From Pigmentiphaga sp. NML080357 (GTDB lineage Bacteria; Pseudomonadota; Gammaproteobacteria; Burkholderiales; Burkholderiaceae_B), in the NCBI RefSeq assembly GCF_002188465.1, contig NZ_NINW01000022.1, forward strand, positions 186,001 through 250,000: a stretch of 64,000 nt of DNA, written 5' to 3'. This document shows positions 49,159-57,240 of this stretch, piece after piece. Position 1 is the stretch's first letter. Each line of letters starts with the position of its first letter. The position numbers and the translations under genes were made by a program. Under the pieces are notes generated by a model. It worked only from the letters and a program-made list of their open reading frames with translations, made no database searches and was not told the origin of the DNA.

Positions 49159-49431
49159 ATGTCCCATACCTCTCGCCAGAAAGACAAGCTGGTCGCCCGT
49201 GTTCGCCGCATCAAAGGGCAGTTGGAAGGCATCGAGCGCGCTTTGGAATCAGACGCGGCGTGCGTGGAAGTGCTACGCCAGATCGCGTCAGTGCGCGGCG
49301 CGGTCAATGGCCTGACCGCCGAGGTGATGGAAGACCATTTGCGCGAGCACGTCCTGGAAGTTGAAACGGACAAGGAGCGCCGCCAGGGCGGCGAGGAAAT
49401 GGTCGAGGTCATCCGAGCCTACATGAAATAA
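49159..49431 (+). CDS. dmeR: RcnR/CsoR-family nickel/cobalt repressor (DmeR-type)
   Basis: 90 residues, all helical (DUF156). Candidate ligands are H3, C35, H60 and H64, the same four positions used by E. coli RcnR for Ni/Co, rather than the Cys-His-Cys of Cu-sensing CsoR. Start at 49159 chosen because it puts His at position 3. Leads the dmeF gene 46 bp downstream. Confidence 0.88.
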   Translation: MSHTSRQKDKLVARVRRIKGQLEGIERALESDAACVEVLRQIASVRGAVNGLTAEVMEDHLREHVLEVETDKERRQGGEEMVEVIRAYMK

Positions 49432-49477
49432 ACCCGCCGCCCGCCGGCGACCTTTTCCAGATGACAGGGACTCCCCG

Positions 49478-50431
49478 ATGACAATGACCTATACCCCCTC
49501 GGCCTCAGGCCACGACCATTTCTTTCTCGGCAGCGACCACCAGCGCAATGAGCGCAAGGTGTGGCTGGTGATCGCTCTCACGGCCAGCATGATGCTGGTG
49601 GAAATCGTGGCCGGTTCGATCTACGGCTCCATGGCGCTGGTGGCCGATGGATGGCATATGTCCACCCATGCGGGCGCGATGCTGATTACCGCGCTGGCCT
49701 ACCGCTTTGCGCGCCAGCATGTGGGCAATCCGCGCTTTACCTTCGGCACGGGCAAGCTCGGCGATCTGGCCGGCTTCGCCAGCGCGATCGTCCTGGCCTT
49801 GATTGCCCTGCTGATCGCTTGGGAAAGTCTGGTACGGCTCACCCAACCCATCCATATCGACTTTAACCAGGCGATCGCCGTGGCTGTCGTGGGCCTGGGC
49901 GTCAACCTGGTCTGCGCTTGGCTGCTGAAGGACGACCATGCGCATCACGGTCACAATCATGGACATCACCACCACGATCACGACCATCATGTGCCAGGCA
50001 AGAGCCGCGACAACAATCTGCGCGCCGCGTACATCCATGTGTTGGCCGATGCGCTGACATCCGTATTCGCCATCGTCGCGCTGCTGCTCGGCCGCAGCTA
50101 CGGCTGGCTGTGGGCTGATCCGGTCATGGGTGTGGTGGGCGCGCTGGTGATTGCCCGCTGGTCATGGGGGCTGATCCGGGACTCCGGCAGCGTGTTGCTC
50201 GATGCGGCAGTCGAGGGCGAGGAAGTGCGGCAGGAGATTCGGGAGGCCGTGGAGCCGACGGGAAGCGAGGTTACAGATCTGCATGTCTGGCAGGTGGGGC
50301 CAGGGCATTTCGCGGCCATCGTCTCACTGGTGGCTCGGGAGCCCCAGGAGCCCGCGCACTACAAGGCACTGCTCGCGCATATTCACGAACTGTCGCATGT
50401 CACGATCGAAGTGCAGCGCGGGGCCGCATGA
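49478..50431 (+). CDS. dmeF: CDF-family cation efflux protein (DmeF-type)
   Basis: 317 residues with six membrane helices. The first helix pair holds VADGWHMSTH (D57, H60, H64) and the second site AYIHVLADALTSV (H187, D191). A long His-rich cytoplasmic loop at about 153-171 alternates His with Asp/Asn/Gly. A C-terminal metallo-chaperone-like domain completes it. With an RcnR-type repressor upstream this is a dmeRF unit exporting Co/Ni. Confidence 0.88.
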   Translation: MTMTYTPSASGHDHFFLGSDHQRNERKVWLVIALTASMMLVEIVAGSIYGSMALVADGWHMSTHAGAMLITALAYRFARQHVGNPRFTFGTGKLGDLAGFASAIVLALIALLIAWESLVRLTQPIHIDFNQAIAVAVVGLGVNLVCAWLLKDDHAHHGHNHGHHHHDHDHHVPGKSRDNNLRAAYIHVLADALTSVFAIVALLLGRSYGWLWADPVMGVVGALVIARWSWGLIRDSGSVLLDAAVEGEEVRQEIREAVEPTGSEVTDLHVWQVGPGHFAAIVSLVAREPQEPAHYKALLAHIHELSHVTIEVQRGAA

Positions 50432-50820
50432 GCATCGGCGTCACCTTGAAGGCTTGGGCCAGGCGGATCAAGCGTGATGGCGTGACGCTGTGGTTTGCCG
50501 GCAAGCATCCCGGCACGCCTTGGTATGCCAAGGCGCTGGGGCTGTTCGTGGTGGCCTATGCGCTCAGTCCCATTGACCTGATTCCAGACTTCATTCCGGT
50601 GCTGGGTTATGTGGACGATGTGATCTTGTTGCCCGTGCTGATCTGGTTGACTGTGAAGCTGCTGCCATCCGATGTGCTGGCGCAATGCCGTATTCAGGCC
50701 GATGAATGGATGCTGGCGGAAGGCGCCAAGCCGCGGAGCCGGTTCGGGGCAGTGATGATCGTGGCGCTGTGGCTGGTGATGGGGGTGGCATTGTGGTTCT
50801 GGCTCATGCCGCATCTTTAG
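50428..50820 (+). CDS. DUF1232 (YkvA-type) small membrane protein
   Basis: 130 residues. The DUF1232 signature ALSPIDLIPDFIPVLGYVDDVI is present, with membrane segments around 37-90 and a further C-terminal one (VALWLVMGVALWFWL). Function unknown. It overlaps the dmeF stop by ATGA, so it is translationally coupled to the metal exporter and probably moved with it. Confidence 0.85.
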   Translation: MSIGVTLKAWARRIKRDGVTLWFAGKHPGTPWYAKALGLFVVAYALSPIDLIPDFIPVLGYVDDVILLPVLIWLTVKLLPSDVLAQCRIQADEWMLAEGAKPRSRFGAVMIVALWLVMGVALWFWLMPHL

Positions 50821-50842
50821 TTTTTCCTGAGGGCATATTGAA

Positions 50843-51043
50843 TGGCATGGGCGTGTCGGCGCGAAGCGCCGCCGGGCTTTCGAGCTGCGTCCCGTGCTTC
50901 GTGCCGAATTACGGCCATTCGGCTTCAATCCCTCACGCCTTCGCGCCTGCGCTTGCCTCCTGAGGATCGGCGCAAGGCTCATCCCTGCCGCGCGGTGCTT
51001 GACGCCCGTCGAATACCGCCGAACCGGCAACGCCGGATCGGCC
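50843..51043 (+). repeat. GC-rich dispersed repeat R, copy 2
   Basis: Full-length copy sharing with 52070-52279: GGCGTGTCGG, GCCGGGCTT, ACGGCCATTCGGC, CAATCCCTCACGCC plus TTCGCGCCTGCG, GATCGGCGCAAGGC, ACCGCCGAACCGGC and CGCCGGATCGGCC. It lies in the 790-bp gap before the DUF736 gene. The remaining 51044-51610 holds further GC-rich DNA with no convincing ORF. Confidence 0.72.
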
Positions 51044-51610
51044 AAGCCGGCGCCCCCGCCGCGATGGGCGGGGAACTGGCGAATACGCTGGAGCTTGCTG
51101 CGGCAGGTTGTACGGATGCGTGCCGTCCCCGACGCTGACGGTTCCTGCCCATCACGTTACGAAGGACGGTTCACGGGCATCCCGCCCGGCATCGCTATGG
51201 AGCTTCCATGCCACGCCTCAAGACTGGCGCCGCAAGGTGTGACCGGGGCGTTCTCGCCCGTCATTGGGGTGTTGACCTGGCCCGCGTCTGGGAGCGAGCC
51301 AGTGCAGCGTTCGTGCGGGGATGCCGAGTCAGCCCTGTCTCCTTTCGAAGCGGTTCGGCCCAAGGCGTCCTTGTCTTGTTGTGAATCCTGGCGGTGGCAC
51401 GGCTGCGCCTCGGGCTTTATGGCTGCAACCGTCCGGCGAAAACAATTTCCCCCTGCGCTGCGCGCATTCCTCGCGGGACAAATTCTTTTCGCCTCCCGGT
51501 TCTCCACTGCGTTGCGACCGCAAGCGGTGCAGCCAGCCCGTCTCCCGCCGGTCGGATCACAACAAGGACGCGATGGGCGCGAACCTTGTTCAATCGTAAG
51601 GAGATTCATC

Positions 51611-51925
51611 ATGGCAACCATCGGCACCTTCACCGCGGACAAAGACGGCTTCACCGGCACGCTGCGCACCCTGACCCTCAACGTCAAGGCCAAGCTGGTT
51701 CCCAACGACAAGGGGGACAACGAACACGCCCCCGACTTCCGCGTGCAGGCGGCGGGCTTCGACATCGGCGCGGCGTGGAAGAAAGTCAGCAAGGCCGAAC
51801 GGCCCTACGTGTCCGTGACCCTCGACGATCCTTCGTTCCCAGCAACGGTCTATGCCCGGCTGATCGAGGAAGAGGACGGCACGCACACGCTGATCTGGTC
51901 GCGCAGCAAGCCCCAGGCGGCCTGA
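51611..51925 (+). CDS. DUF736 protein
   Basis: 104 residues from the ATG at 51611 with AAGGAG upstream. Matches the DUF736 family ([37 protein letters not shown]). These small beta-rich proteins occur in most ICEs of this type and on many plasmids; function unknown. An open frame extends far upstream but lacks family similarity. Confidence 0.88.
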   Translation: MATIGTFTADKDGFTGTLRTLTLNVKAKLVPNDKGDNEHAPDFRVQAAGFDIGAAWKKVSKAERPYVSVTLDDPSFPATVYARLIEEEDGTHTLIWSRSKPQAA

Positions 51926-52069
51926 TGGCCGCCAGCGCCCCGCCCACGCGGCGGGGCGCCGTGCCGCTTTCGCAGAGCTGCATGGAAGCCTGGTCATTGC
52001 AGGAGCGTGGCCCATGTTGGGCCGCTTCTGTTGAGGCATGGGGCGAGTCTGCGGCTGCAAGAACGGCCG

Positions 52070-52279
52070 GGCGTGTCGGTGCCTTGCACCGCCGGGCTTA
52101 GCTGGCTGCGCCCCGTGCCGTCTTTGTCGTCACGGCCATTCGGCGCCAATCCCTCACGCCTTCGCGCCTGCGGCGCTGCGCGCGTCGCTTGCTCCAGGGG
52201 ATCGGCGCAAGGCCCATCCCCGCCGCGCTGCACTTGGCGCCCCTTGAACACCGCCGAACCGGCTTGCGCCGGATCGGCC
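52070..52279 (+). repeat. GC-rich dispersed repeat R, copy 3
   Basis: Third copy of the R element, most similar to copy 2 and, in its last 100 bp, to copy 1. It occupies the 364-bp gap between DUF736 and the convergent XRE gene, starting after a backbone gene like the others. Confidence 0.72.
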
Positions 52280-52289
52280 GGGCCAGCGC

Positions 52290-52583
52290 CTACGGCGGGG
52301 CCGCCGCTGCGAGCTGGCTTTCAGCCTCGCTCATTAGCACTGCCGTGCTGCATTCGAGCGCGCCAGCGATCTTGAAAATGATCGCCAGCGTGGGCATGTG
52401 CTCGCCGCGCTCGATCTTCCCCATGTGGGAACGCTCGATGCCGGCCTGGTGTGCCAGCGATTCCTGCGCGATGCCGCGCTCCATCCGCAGAGCACGCACC
52501 GCCGCGCCGAAGGCGTGGGCCAGCTCGGCGTCATGGGTGGTGGAGCCGGCCGGTCGGCCGCGCTGGACGGTTCGCTTCTGCAT
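52290..52583 (-). CDS. XRE-family transcriptional repressor
   Basis: 97 residues from the ATG at 52583. A basic N-terminus (QKRTVQRGRPAGS) precedes a classical Cro/CI HTH (LAHAFGAAVRALRMERGIAQESLAHQ, then SHMGKIERGEHMPTL). The only backbone gene on the minus strand in this block, divergent from the second DUF2958 gene across an AT-rich 216-bp region. It is a good candidate for control of the ICE maintenance/transfer genes. Confidence 0.85.
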   Translation of the reverse strand: MQKRTVQRGRPAGSTTHDAELAHAFGAAVRALRMERGIAQESLAHQAGIERSHMGKIERGEHMPTLAIIFKIAGALECSTAVLMSEAESQLAAAAPP

Positions 52584-52799
52584 AGACAGAAGCGTCAATT
52601 CGCAGCACAATTAAAACCACGTTATCTTTAACTCATTCATTCCGAATCAATCCTTTTTCGTGCTTCTACGTCTTTACAGAAATACGCATTTGCGGTTTTT
52701 CACGGAAGCACAAAACCGAATCCGTGCATTTCCTCAAATCCGCCGATACGGCTTTACGCTTTCACGCTTCGGTGGATTTGTTCCAAGAAAGGGCTGCCC

Positions 52800-53147
52800 A
52801 TGAACCGACTCATCACCGAGGACGAGCGCAGGCAGTTGCTGGCCCACGGCCAGAATCGCGCCGCTGGCGGCTCCATCGACCCGTTGCCCGTGGTGCGGTT
52901 GTTCACGCCGGACGCGCATCTCACTTGGCTGCTGGCCGCGCTCGATCCGGCCGATGGCGATACGGCCTTTGGCCTGATCGACCTGGGGCTGGGAATGCCC
53001 GAGCTGGGCACCGTGAAGCTGTCCGATCTGGAATCCATCGTCGGGCCACGCAAGCAGCCCGTGATGCGGGATCGGTATTTTCAGGCGGCACGCCCGCTGT
53101 CGGAATATCTGCGGCTGGCCCAGGAGAATGGTTCCATCCTCGATTGA
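52800..53147 (+). CDS. DUF2958 protein, copy 2
   Basis: 115 residues, paralogous to the protein at 44268: both have the VV[KR]LFTPDA-x2-TWLL and DLGLGMPE motifs and the same length. AAGAAAGG upstream. Function unknown. The 216-bp AT-rich region before it probably contains the divergent promoters for this gene and the XRE repressor. Confidence 0.82.
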   Translation: MNRLITEDERRQLLAHGQNRAAGGSIDPLPVVRLFTPDAHLTWLLAALDPADGDTAFGLIDLGLGMPELGTVKLSDLESIVGPRKQPVMRDRYFQAARPLSEYLRLAQENGSILD

Positions 53148-53373
53148 ACCGTTCGCACTGCGGCCAAGCGGGGCGTATTGGGACTATTTCAGTCTTATTC
53201 CAGACCTGTCCGGTCTGAATCCGCACTCTTGCATTCAACCCGTGCTGGTGTGACCCAATCAGTCACGATCTTTTATGCGGGTACGGGCACGGTGTTTTGT
53301 GCCGCATGACGTTGTCGGGTCGGGCGGTCGTCGCATTCGGACGGGATTCGCAATACACCGGAGCCAATCAGTC

Positions 53374-53400
53374 TTGACACCGCATGTTACATGCTTGAAT
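53374..53400 (+). promoter_or_regulatory. Promoter with embedded palindromic operator before DUF2285
   Basis: TTGACA (53374-53379) and TTGAAT (53395-53400), 15 bp apart, enclose a perfect palindrome GCATGT-T-ACATGC (53382-53394). A 10-bp direct repeat CCAATCAGTC sits at 53255-53264 and just before the -35 at 53364-53373. The short spacer suggests an activator or repressor at the palindrome. Otherwise the 343-bp gap 53148-53490 looks non-coding. Confidence 0.5.
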
Positions 53401-53490
53401 TGATGCAGATGATGGTTTTGATCTGGATGCGATAGCTTCGTTTTGATCGGCCCGTGGCGACGTTCCTGCTGTTCGACAGGAGCTTTCGTC

Positions 53491-54264
53491 ATGGTCAGCC
53501 CTCACCATTTCCCGCACTGGTATCCCACCGCCGCCTACCTCTACGTTCTGCGGCTCGATGCACTCGCACTGGCCTGTGAGTACCTGCGGCGCCATCCCGA
53601 CTACCGGCTCGACTGGCTGCACCGTCATCGCCGGCCGCAGGCGGCACAGCACGCGGCGCATCGCTGGGGCTTACGCCTGCTGGAAGACCCAGCCTTGGAT
53701 GCGCGCGACGCGCATCCGGCCTGGCTCCCCGGCCATGCCGGCGTGGTGCAGCTCTACCCCGATGCCGACCCACCGCAGAATGCCACCGCCTTCGCGTTCT
53801 GGCGCATCCCTGGTCACAAGCAATTGATCCACGATGGCAAGCGGCTGGTGCTGATCGCGCGCAGCCCTGGCCATTGCCTGCGCTTCGCGCTGGCACCCGG
53901 CCTGGAGGACGGCATGGCTGTCGCCTATGCCCATCACGGCGGTGCTGCCGCACCTGCACGCGGCCATGCGCCCGGTGCGGCGCTGGCCAATGCTCGGCCC
54001 CGGCCATCGCATTCGGCCTTGCTGGAACTGCACACCTTGCAGGCGCTCGACGCAACCCTGGCGGGTGCGTCCTTGCGCGATGTGGCCGAAGGCTTGTTCG
54101 GCGTGGATGCCGCAGCCGGTTGGTACAGCGACGGCGGCCTGCGCTCCAAGGTGCGCCGCCTGACGCGGCGCGGCGATGCGCTGATGCGCGGCGGCTATCG
54201 CCGCCTAGCACAGCTTGCGCCGCTTGAGAAGGGTCGTTTTGAAGGCCACGCAAAACGACCCTGA
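53491..54264 (+). CDS. DUF2285 / DUF6499-type ICE regulatory protein
   Basis: 257 residues. The N-terminal segment (HFPHWYPTAAYLYVLRLDALALACEYLRR) is the small DUF6499-like domain; the C-terminal half is DUF2285, with an HTH-like stretch GASLRDVAEGLFGVDAAAGW and basic KVRRLTRRGDALMRGGYR. Proteins of this kind sit upstream of repA in these ICEs and are thought to regulate transfer or replication. 83 bp before the AlpA-like gene. Confidence 0.8.
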   Translation: MVSPHHFPHWYPTAAYLYVLRLDALALACEYLRRHPDYRLDWLHRHRRPQAAQHAAHRWGLRLLEDPALDARDAHPAWLPGHAGVVQLYPDADPPQNATAFAFWRIPGHKQLIHDGKRLVLIARSPGHCLRFALAPGLEDGMAVAYAHHGGAAAPARGHAPGAALANARPRPSHSALLELHTLQALDATLAGASLRDVAEGLFGVDAAAGWYSDGGLRSKVRRLTRRGDALMRGGYRRLAQLAPLEKGRFEGHAKRP

Positions 54265-54347
54265 GCAAGAGAGCTTCATTTTCTGAGACTGCCTCCATCC
54301 GGTTGCGCTGTGTGGCCGGAGCCCTGCAACCGATGGAGGTTCTCACC

Positions 54348-54638
54348 ATGCGTCCTGCTCCCTTGCGGCCTGCCGCCGCTCCCGCAACCACCTCGGCCGC
54401 TGTCGCGCAACCGCAGCGTTATCTCACCAACGACGAAGCCGCCGACTACCTGCGACTGTCACCGCGCACGCTGGAAAAGCAGCGCGTGCTGGGCGGCGGC
54501 CCCAAGTTCCGCAAATTCGGCCGCCGCGTCATGTACGCCGTGGCCGATCTCGATGCCTGGGCTTCCGAGCGCAGCTTCGAGAGCACATCCGATCCCGAGT
54601 ACGCCGAGCAGCATTCGGCGGACAGCCGTGCGCGCTGA
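54348..54638 (+). CDS. AlpA/MerR-like helix-turn-helix protein
   Basis: 96 residues with GGAGGT upstream. A Pro/Ala-rich N-terminus is followed by an excisionase-type winged HTH (RYLTNDEAADYLRLSPRTLEKQ ... FRKFGRRVMYAVADLDAW). It resembles DNA-binding proteins that replace Xis or regulate RepA in related ICEs. Immediately upstream of repA. Confidence 0.85.
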   Translation: MRPAPLRPAAAPATTSAAVAQPQRYLTNDEAADYLRLSPRTLEKQRVLGGGPKFRKFGRRVMYAVADLDAWASERSFESTSDPEYAEQHSADSRAR

Positions 54639-54664
54639 CCGCTGGCGCGCGGGTGGCTTTCGCC

Positions 54665-55522
54665 ATGTCCAGCCCTGCGCTGCCGTCCCGGCAGCGGCTC
54701 GTGCCAGAGCGCGAACAGCTCGACCTGTTCCGTGCCCTGCCGGGCGACATGGCGCCGCGCGACAGCCAGGATTTGATGGCCTTTCCGTTCTTCTCGCTGG
54801 CGAAGTCGCGGCGCGTGGCGCCGATCGACTTCCGCGCCAGCGGCATCACGATCCGCGTGGAGGGAACGCAGGAGCATGGCATCGCCACGATTTGGGATGC
54901 AGATGTGCTCATTTGGGCGGCTTCGCAGATTGTGGAGGCGCGCGACGCGGGCTTGCGTCCATCGCGGCTCATGCAGGCCACGCCCTACGAGATCCAGCGA
55001 TTCATTGGGCGCGGTACGTCGCTGCGCGACTACCAGCGCCTCAAGGCGGCCTTGGATCGCCTGCAATCCACGACGGTGGCCACGTCCATTCGGGAGACCA
55101 CGGGAAGACGGCTGCACCGCTTCTCGTGGATCAACGAATGGAAGGAACTGGCCGATACCAAGGGCACGCCCTTAGGGCTGGAGCTGATCCTGCCGGACTG
55201 GTTTTACGCGGGCGTCATGGATGCCGCGCTGGTGCTGACCATCGACCCAGCGTATTTCCGGCTCACGGGCGGCATCGAGCGATGGCTGTACCGGCTGGTG
55301 CGCAAACACGGCGGGCGACAGCCGGGTGGTTGGCAATTCGATTTCCGACACCTGTATCGGAAATCGGGCAGTGCCACGCGCTTCTCAGACTTCGCCTACG
55401 ACCTGCGCGCACTGGTCGCGCGGCAGTCGCTGCCCGGCTACGTCCTAGGCATCGAGCGGATGCCGGACAACAGCGCCGAGCTGCTGACCTTCCGGCCCGT
55501 GCCGTTCGCGGCACGGGGATAA
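54665..55522 (+). CDS. repA: RepA-type replication initiator protein
   Basis: 285 residues (ATG at 54665; GTG at 54653 possible). It matches the replication initiator A family found on broad-host plasmids and Tn4371-type ICEs: DLMAFPFFSLAKSRR at about 40-54, the RFIGRGTSLRDYQRLKAALDRL helix, and a C-terminal winged-helix region (KSGSATRFSDFAYDLRALV). It probably binds the three iterons beginning 25 bp after its stop, allowing replication of the excised element. Confidence 0.88.
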   Translation: MSSPALPSRQRLVPEREQLDLFRALPGDMAPRDSQDLMAFPFFSLAKSRRVAPIDFRASGITIRVEGTQEHGIATIWDADVLIWAASQIVEARDAGLRPSRLMQATPYEIQRFIGRGTSLRDYQRLKAALDRLQSTTVATSIRETTGRRLHRFSWINEWKELADTKGTPLGLELILPDWFYAGVMDAALVLTIDPAYFRLTGGIERWLYRLVRKHGGRQPGGWQFDFRHLYRKSGSATRFSDFAYDLRALVARQSLPGYVLGIERMPDNSAELLTFRPVPFAARG

Positions 55523-55546
55523 ACGGTGCGCAGCTTGTGGACGGGC

Positions 55547-55613
55547 TCGTGCTATCAGGAGTACGAGGTATCGTGCTATCGGGAGTACGACTCTCGTGCT
55601 ATCAGGAGTACGG
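55547..55613 (+). repeat. Three iterons, putative oriV
   Basis: Three 20-bp direct repeats TCGTGCTATC(A/G)GGAGTACGA/G at 55547-55566, 55571-55590 and 55594-55613, spaced 24 and 23 bp, i.e. about two helical turns apart. They lie 25 bp after repA and before parA. The rest of the 253-bp gap (55614-55775) includes an AT-rich stretch around 55650-55690 that could be the melting region. Confidence 0.85.
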
Positions 55614-55775
55614 ATCGGCCGCAAAGCCAATAACGGCGCGGGTTTCGGCCTCCCCTAACTTCCCTAACTTAAAACATCTAACTGGTAGTAGAAGCGCCGC
55701 ACCTCGGTGGAAAACCGCCACGCGGCGCGAAGCACAGCGGCAACAACCGGGCTTTCCAACAGGGAGGGCCAGGCC

Positions 55776-56414
55776 ATGATCGTCGCGCTGCTCAACCAGA
55801 AAGGCGGCGTCGGCAAAACCACGCTGGCTACCCACATCGCTGGCGAGCTGGCGATGCGCGGCCAACACGTCGTGTTGCTGGACGCCGACCCGCAAGGCTC
55901 CGCGCTGGACTGGACGCAGCGCCGCAGCCAGCAAGGTTTGCCAAGGCTGTTCAGCGCCGTGGGCCTCGCACGCGAAACGCTGCACCAGGAAGCGCCAGAA
56001 CTCGCCAGGCGGGCCGATCACGTCGTCATCGACGGGCCGCCGCGCATCGCCGCCTTGGCGCGCTCCTCGCTGCTGGCGGCCGAGCGCGTGCTGATCCCGG
56101 TGCAGCCCAGCCCCTACGACCTGTGGGCCAGCGCCGAGATGGTGGCGCTGATCCGCGAGGCGCAGGTGTTTCGGCCTGCGCTGCGCGCGGCCTTCGTCAT
56201 CAACCGGCGCGTGAGCACCACGGTGATCGGACGCGAAGCACGCGGCGCGCTGGCCGAGCAGCCGCTTCCTGCGCTGCGCGCGGAAGTGCATCAACGCATC
56301 GTGTTCGCCGACAGCGTGGCTGCTGGCCGGCTGGCACGCGAGACGGCGCCGGACAGCGTCGCCGCGCGCGAAATCACCGCACTGGTGGACGAACTGCTGC
56401 GGTGGCCGACATGA
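55776..56414 (+). CDS. parA: ParA-family partition ATPase
   Basis: 212 residues. Deviant Walker A KGGVGKTT at 9-16, Walker A' VLLDADPQGSALDW, and Walker B-like HVVIDGPPR. The small size without an N-terminal HTH puts it with type Ib ParA. GGGAGG upstream. Overlaps the next gene by ATGA, so the next product may be its partner protein. Confidence 0.93.
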   Translation: MIVALLNQKGGVGKTTLATHIAGELAMRGQHVVLLDADPQGSALDWTQRRSQQGLPRLFSAVGLARETLHQEAPELARRADHVVIDGPPRIAALARSSLLAAERVLIPVQPSPYDLWASAEMVALIREAQVFRPALRAAFVINRRVSTTVIGREARGALAEQPLPALRAEVHQRIVFADSVAAGRLARETAPDSVAAREITALVDELLRWPT

Positions 56415-56686
56415 GCAGCCCCGCCAGCAAGCGCACGACAAAGCGCGTCGGCATCGGCGCGCGTCCGCCCGCGAATCCGCACGCCGAGGCGTGGATTCGC
56501 CAGGGCGACGCCGATGCGCTGGGCAAGGGCGACCTCTACACCGCACGCCTGACGCTCGACATCACGCCCGCAATGCGGGCGCGCATCAAGGTGTCGGCGT
56601 TCACGCAAGGCGTGACGGTGGCCGAACTGCTGCGCGGCCTGCTGGAGCGCGAGTTTCCAGAACAACGCAGGGAGAACACACCATGA
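56411..56686 (+). CDS. Small ribbon-helix-helix-like partition partner
   Basis: 91 residues. Basic N-terminus, then TARLTLDITPAMRARIKVSAFTQGVTVAELLRGLLEREF, which reads as a ribbon-helix-helix domain. Translationally coupled to parA (ATGA overlap). By position it may be a ParG/CopG-like centromere-binding protein, independent of the large ParB; this is inference. Confidence 0.72.
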   Translation: MSSPASKRTTKRVGIGARPPANPHAEAWIRQGDADALGKGDLYTARLTLDITPAMRARIKVSAFTQGVTVAELLRGLLEREFPEQRRENTP

Positions 56687-57240
56687 CCGCATCCGCTTCG
56701 TCTGCCCCCGCGCCTGTTGCCTTCGCGGCCACGGCTGCACCGTCGCCGCCACTCCTAGCACACGCGACGGGGCCAACATCAACGCCGCTAACGCGCGTTT
56801 CGCTGGCCTTCCTGGAGCACCGTTTCAAGCTCTACCTGCGCTTCGGCGAACCGGCGCGCACGCTGCGGCTCGACCGCTGGCGCAGTCTCGCCGTATTCAT
56901 GCCGAATGCCATGTTCTGCCGCATTCGCTGGCAGTCCACCGACTACGGCACTGTTCGCTGGCAGCTCATGGTGATGCAGGCTTGCACGCCGCTGGACGCG
57001 GCGCAGCGCATCCCCGGTGTGCAGCCGGGCGCACGCCTGCTGCTGCACACCGAGGGCGAGAACCAGGTGCGCGCCGTGCTGGAGCGCATCGACGCCATCG
57101 AGGCGCTGGGGATCGCGCCATCCGCCGCTTCACCCGCGTACTGGCGCACGCTCGCCAACCGGCTCGCTGCGCGCCTGCCGCTGCCCGAATACACCGCCGA
57201 GCGGCACGCCGGATGGCTCATCGGGAGGGCGCTGCCATGA
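56683..57240 (+). CDS. DUF2840 protein
   Basis: 185 residues. After an Ala/Pro-rich leader of about 35 residues comes the DUF2840 core (THVSLAFLEHRFKLYLRFGEP-like start; FCRIRWQSTDYGTVRWQLMV). Overlaps its neighbours on both sides by 4 bp, in a tight operon with traF. The family is found only with conjugation modules; function unknown. Confidence 0.85.
   Translation: MTASASSAPAPVAFAATAAPSPPLLAHATGPTSTPLTRVSLAFLEHRFKLYLRFGEPARTLRLDRWRSLAVFMPNAMFCRIRWQSTDYGTVRWQLMVMQACTPLDAAQRIPGVQPGARLLLHTEGENQVRAVLERIDAIEALGIAPSAASPAYWRTLANRLAARLPLPEYTAERHAGWLIGRALP

Noticed and set aside
50894..51610. Upstream in-frame extension of the DUF736 gene
   Set aside because: The DUF736 family begins at [11 protein letters not shown] with a good ribosome-binding site; the upstream frame lies in repeat R and GC-rich DNA.
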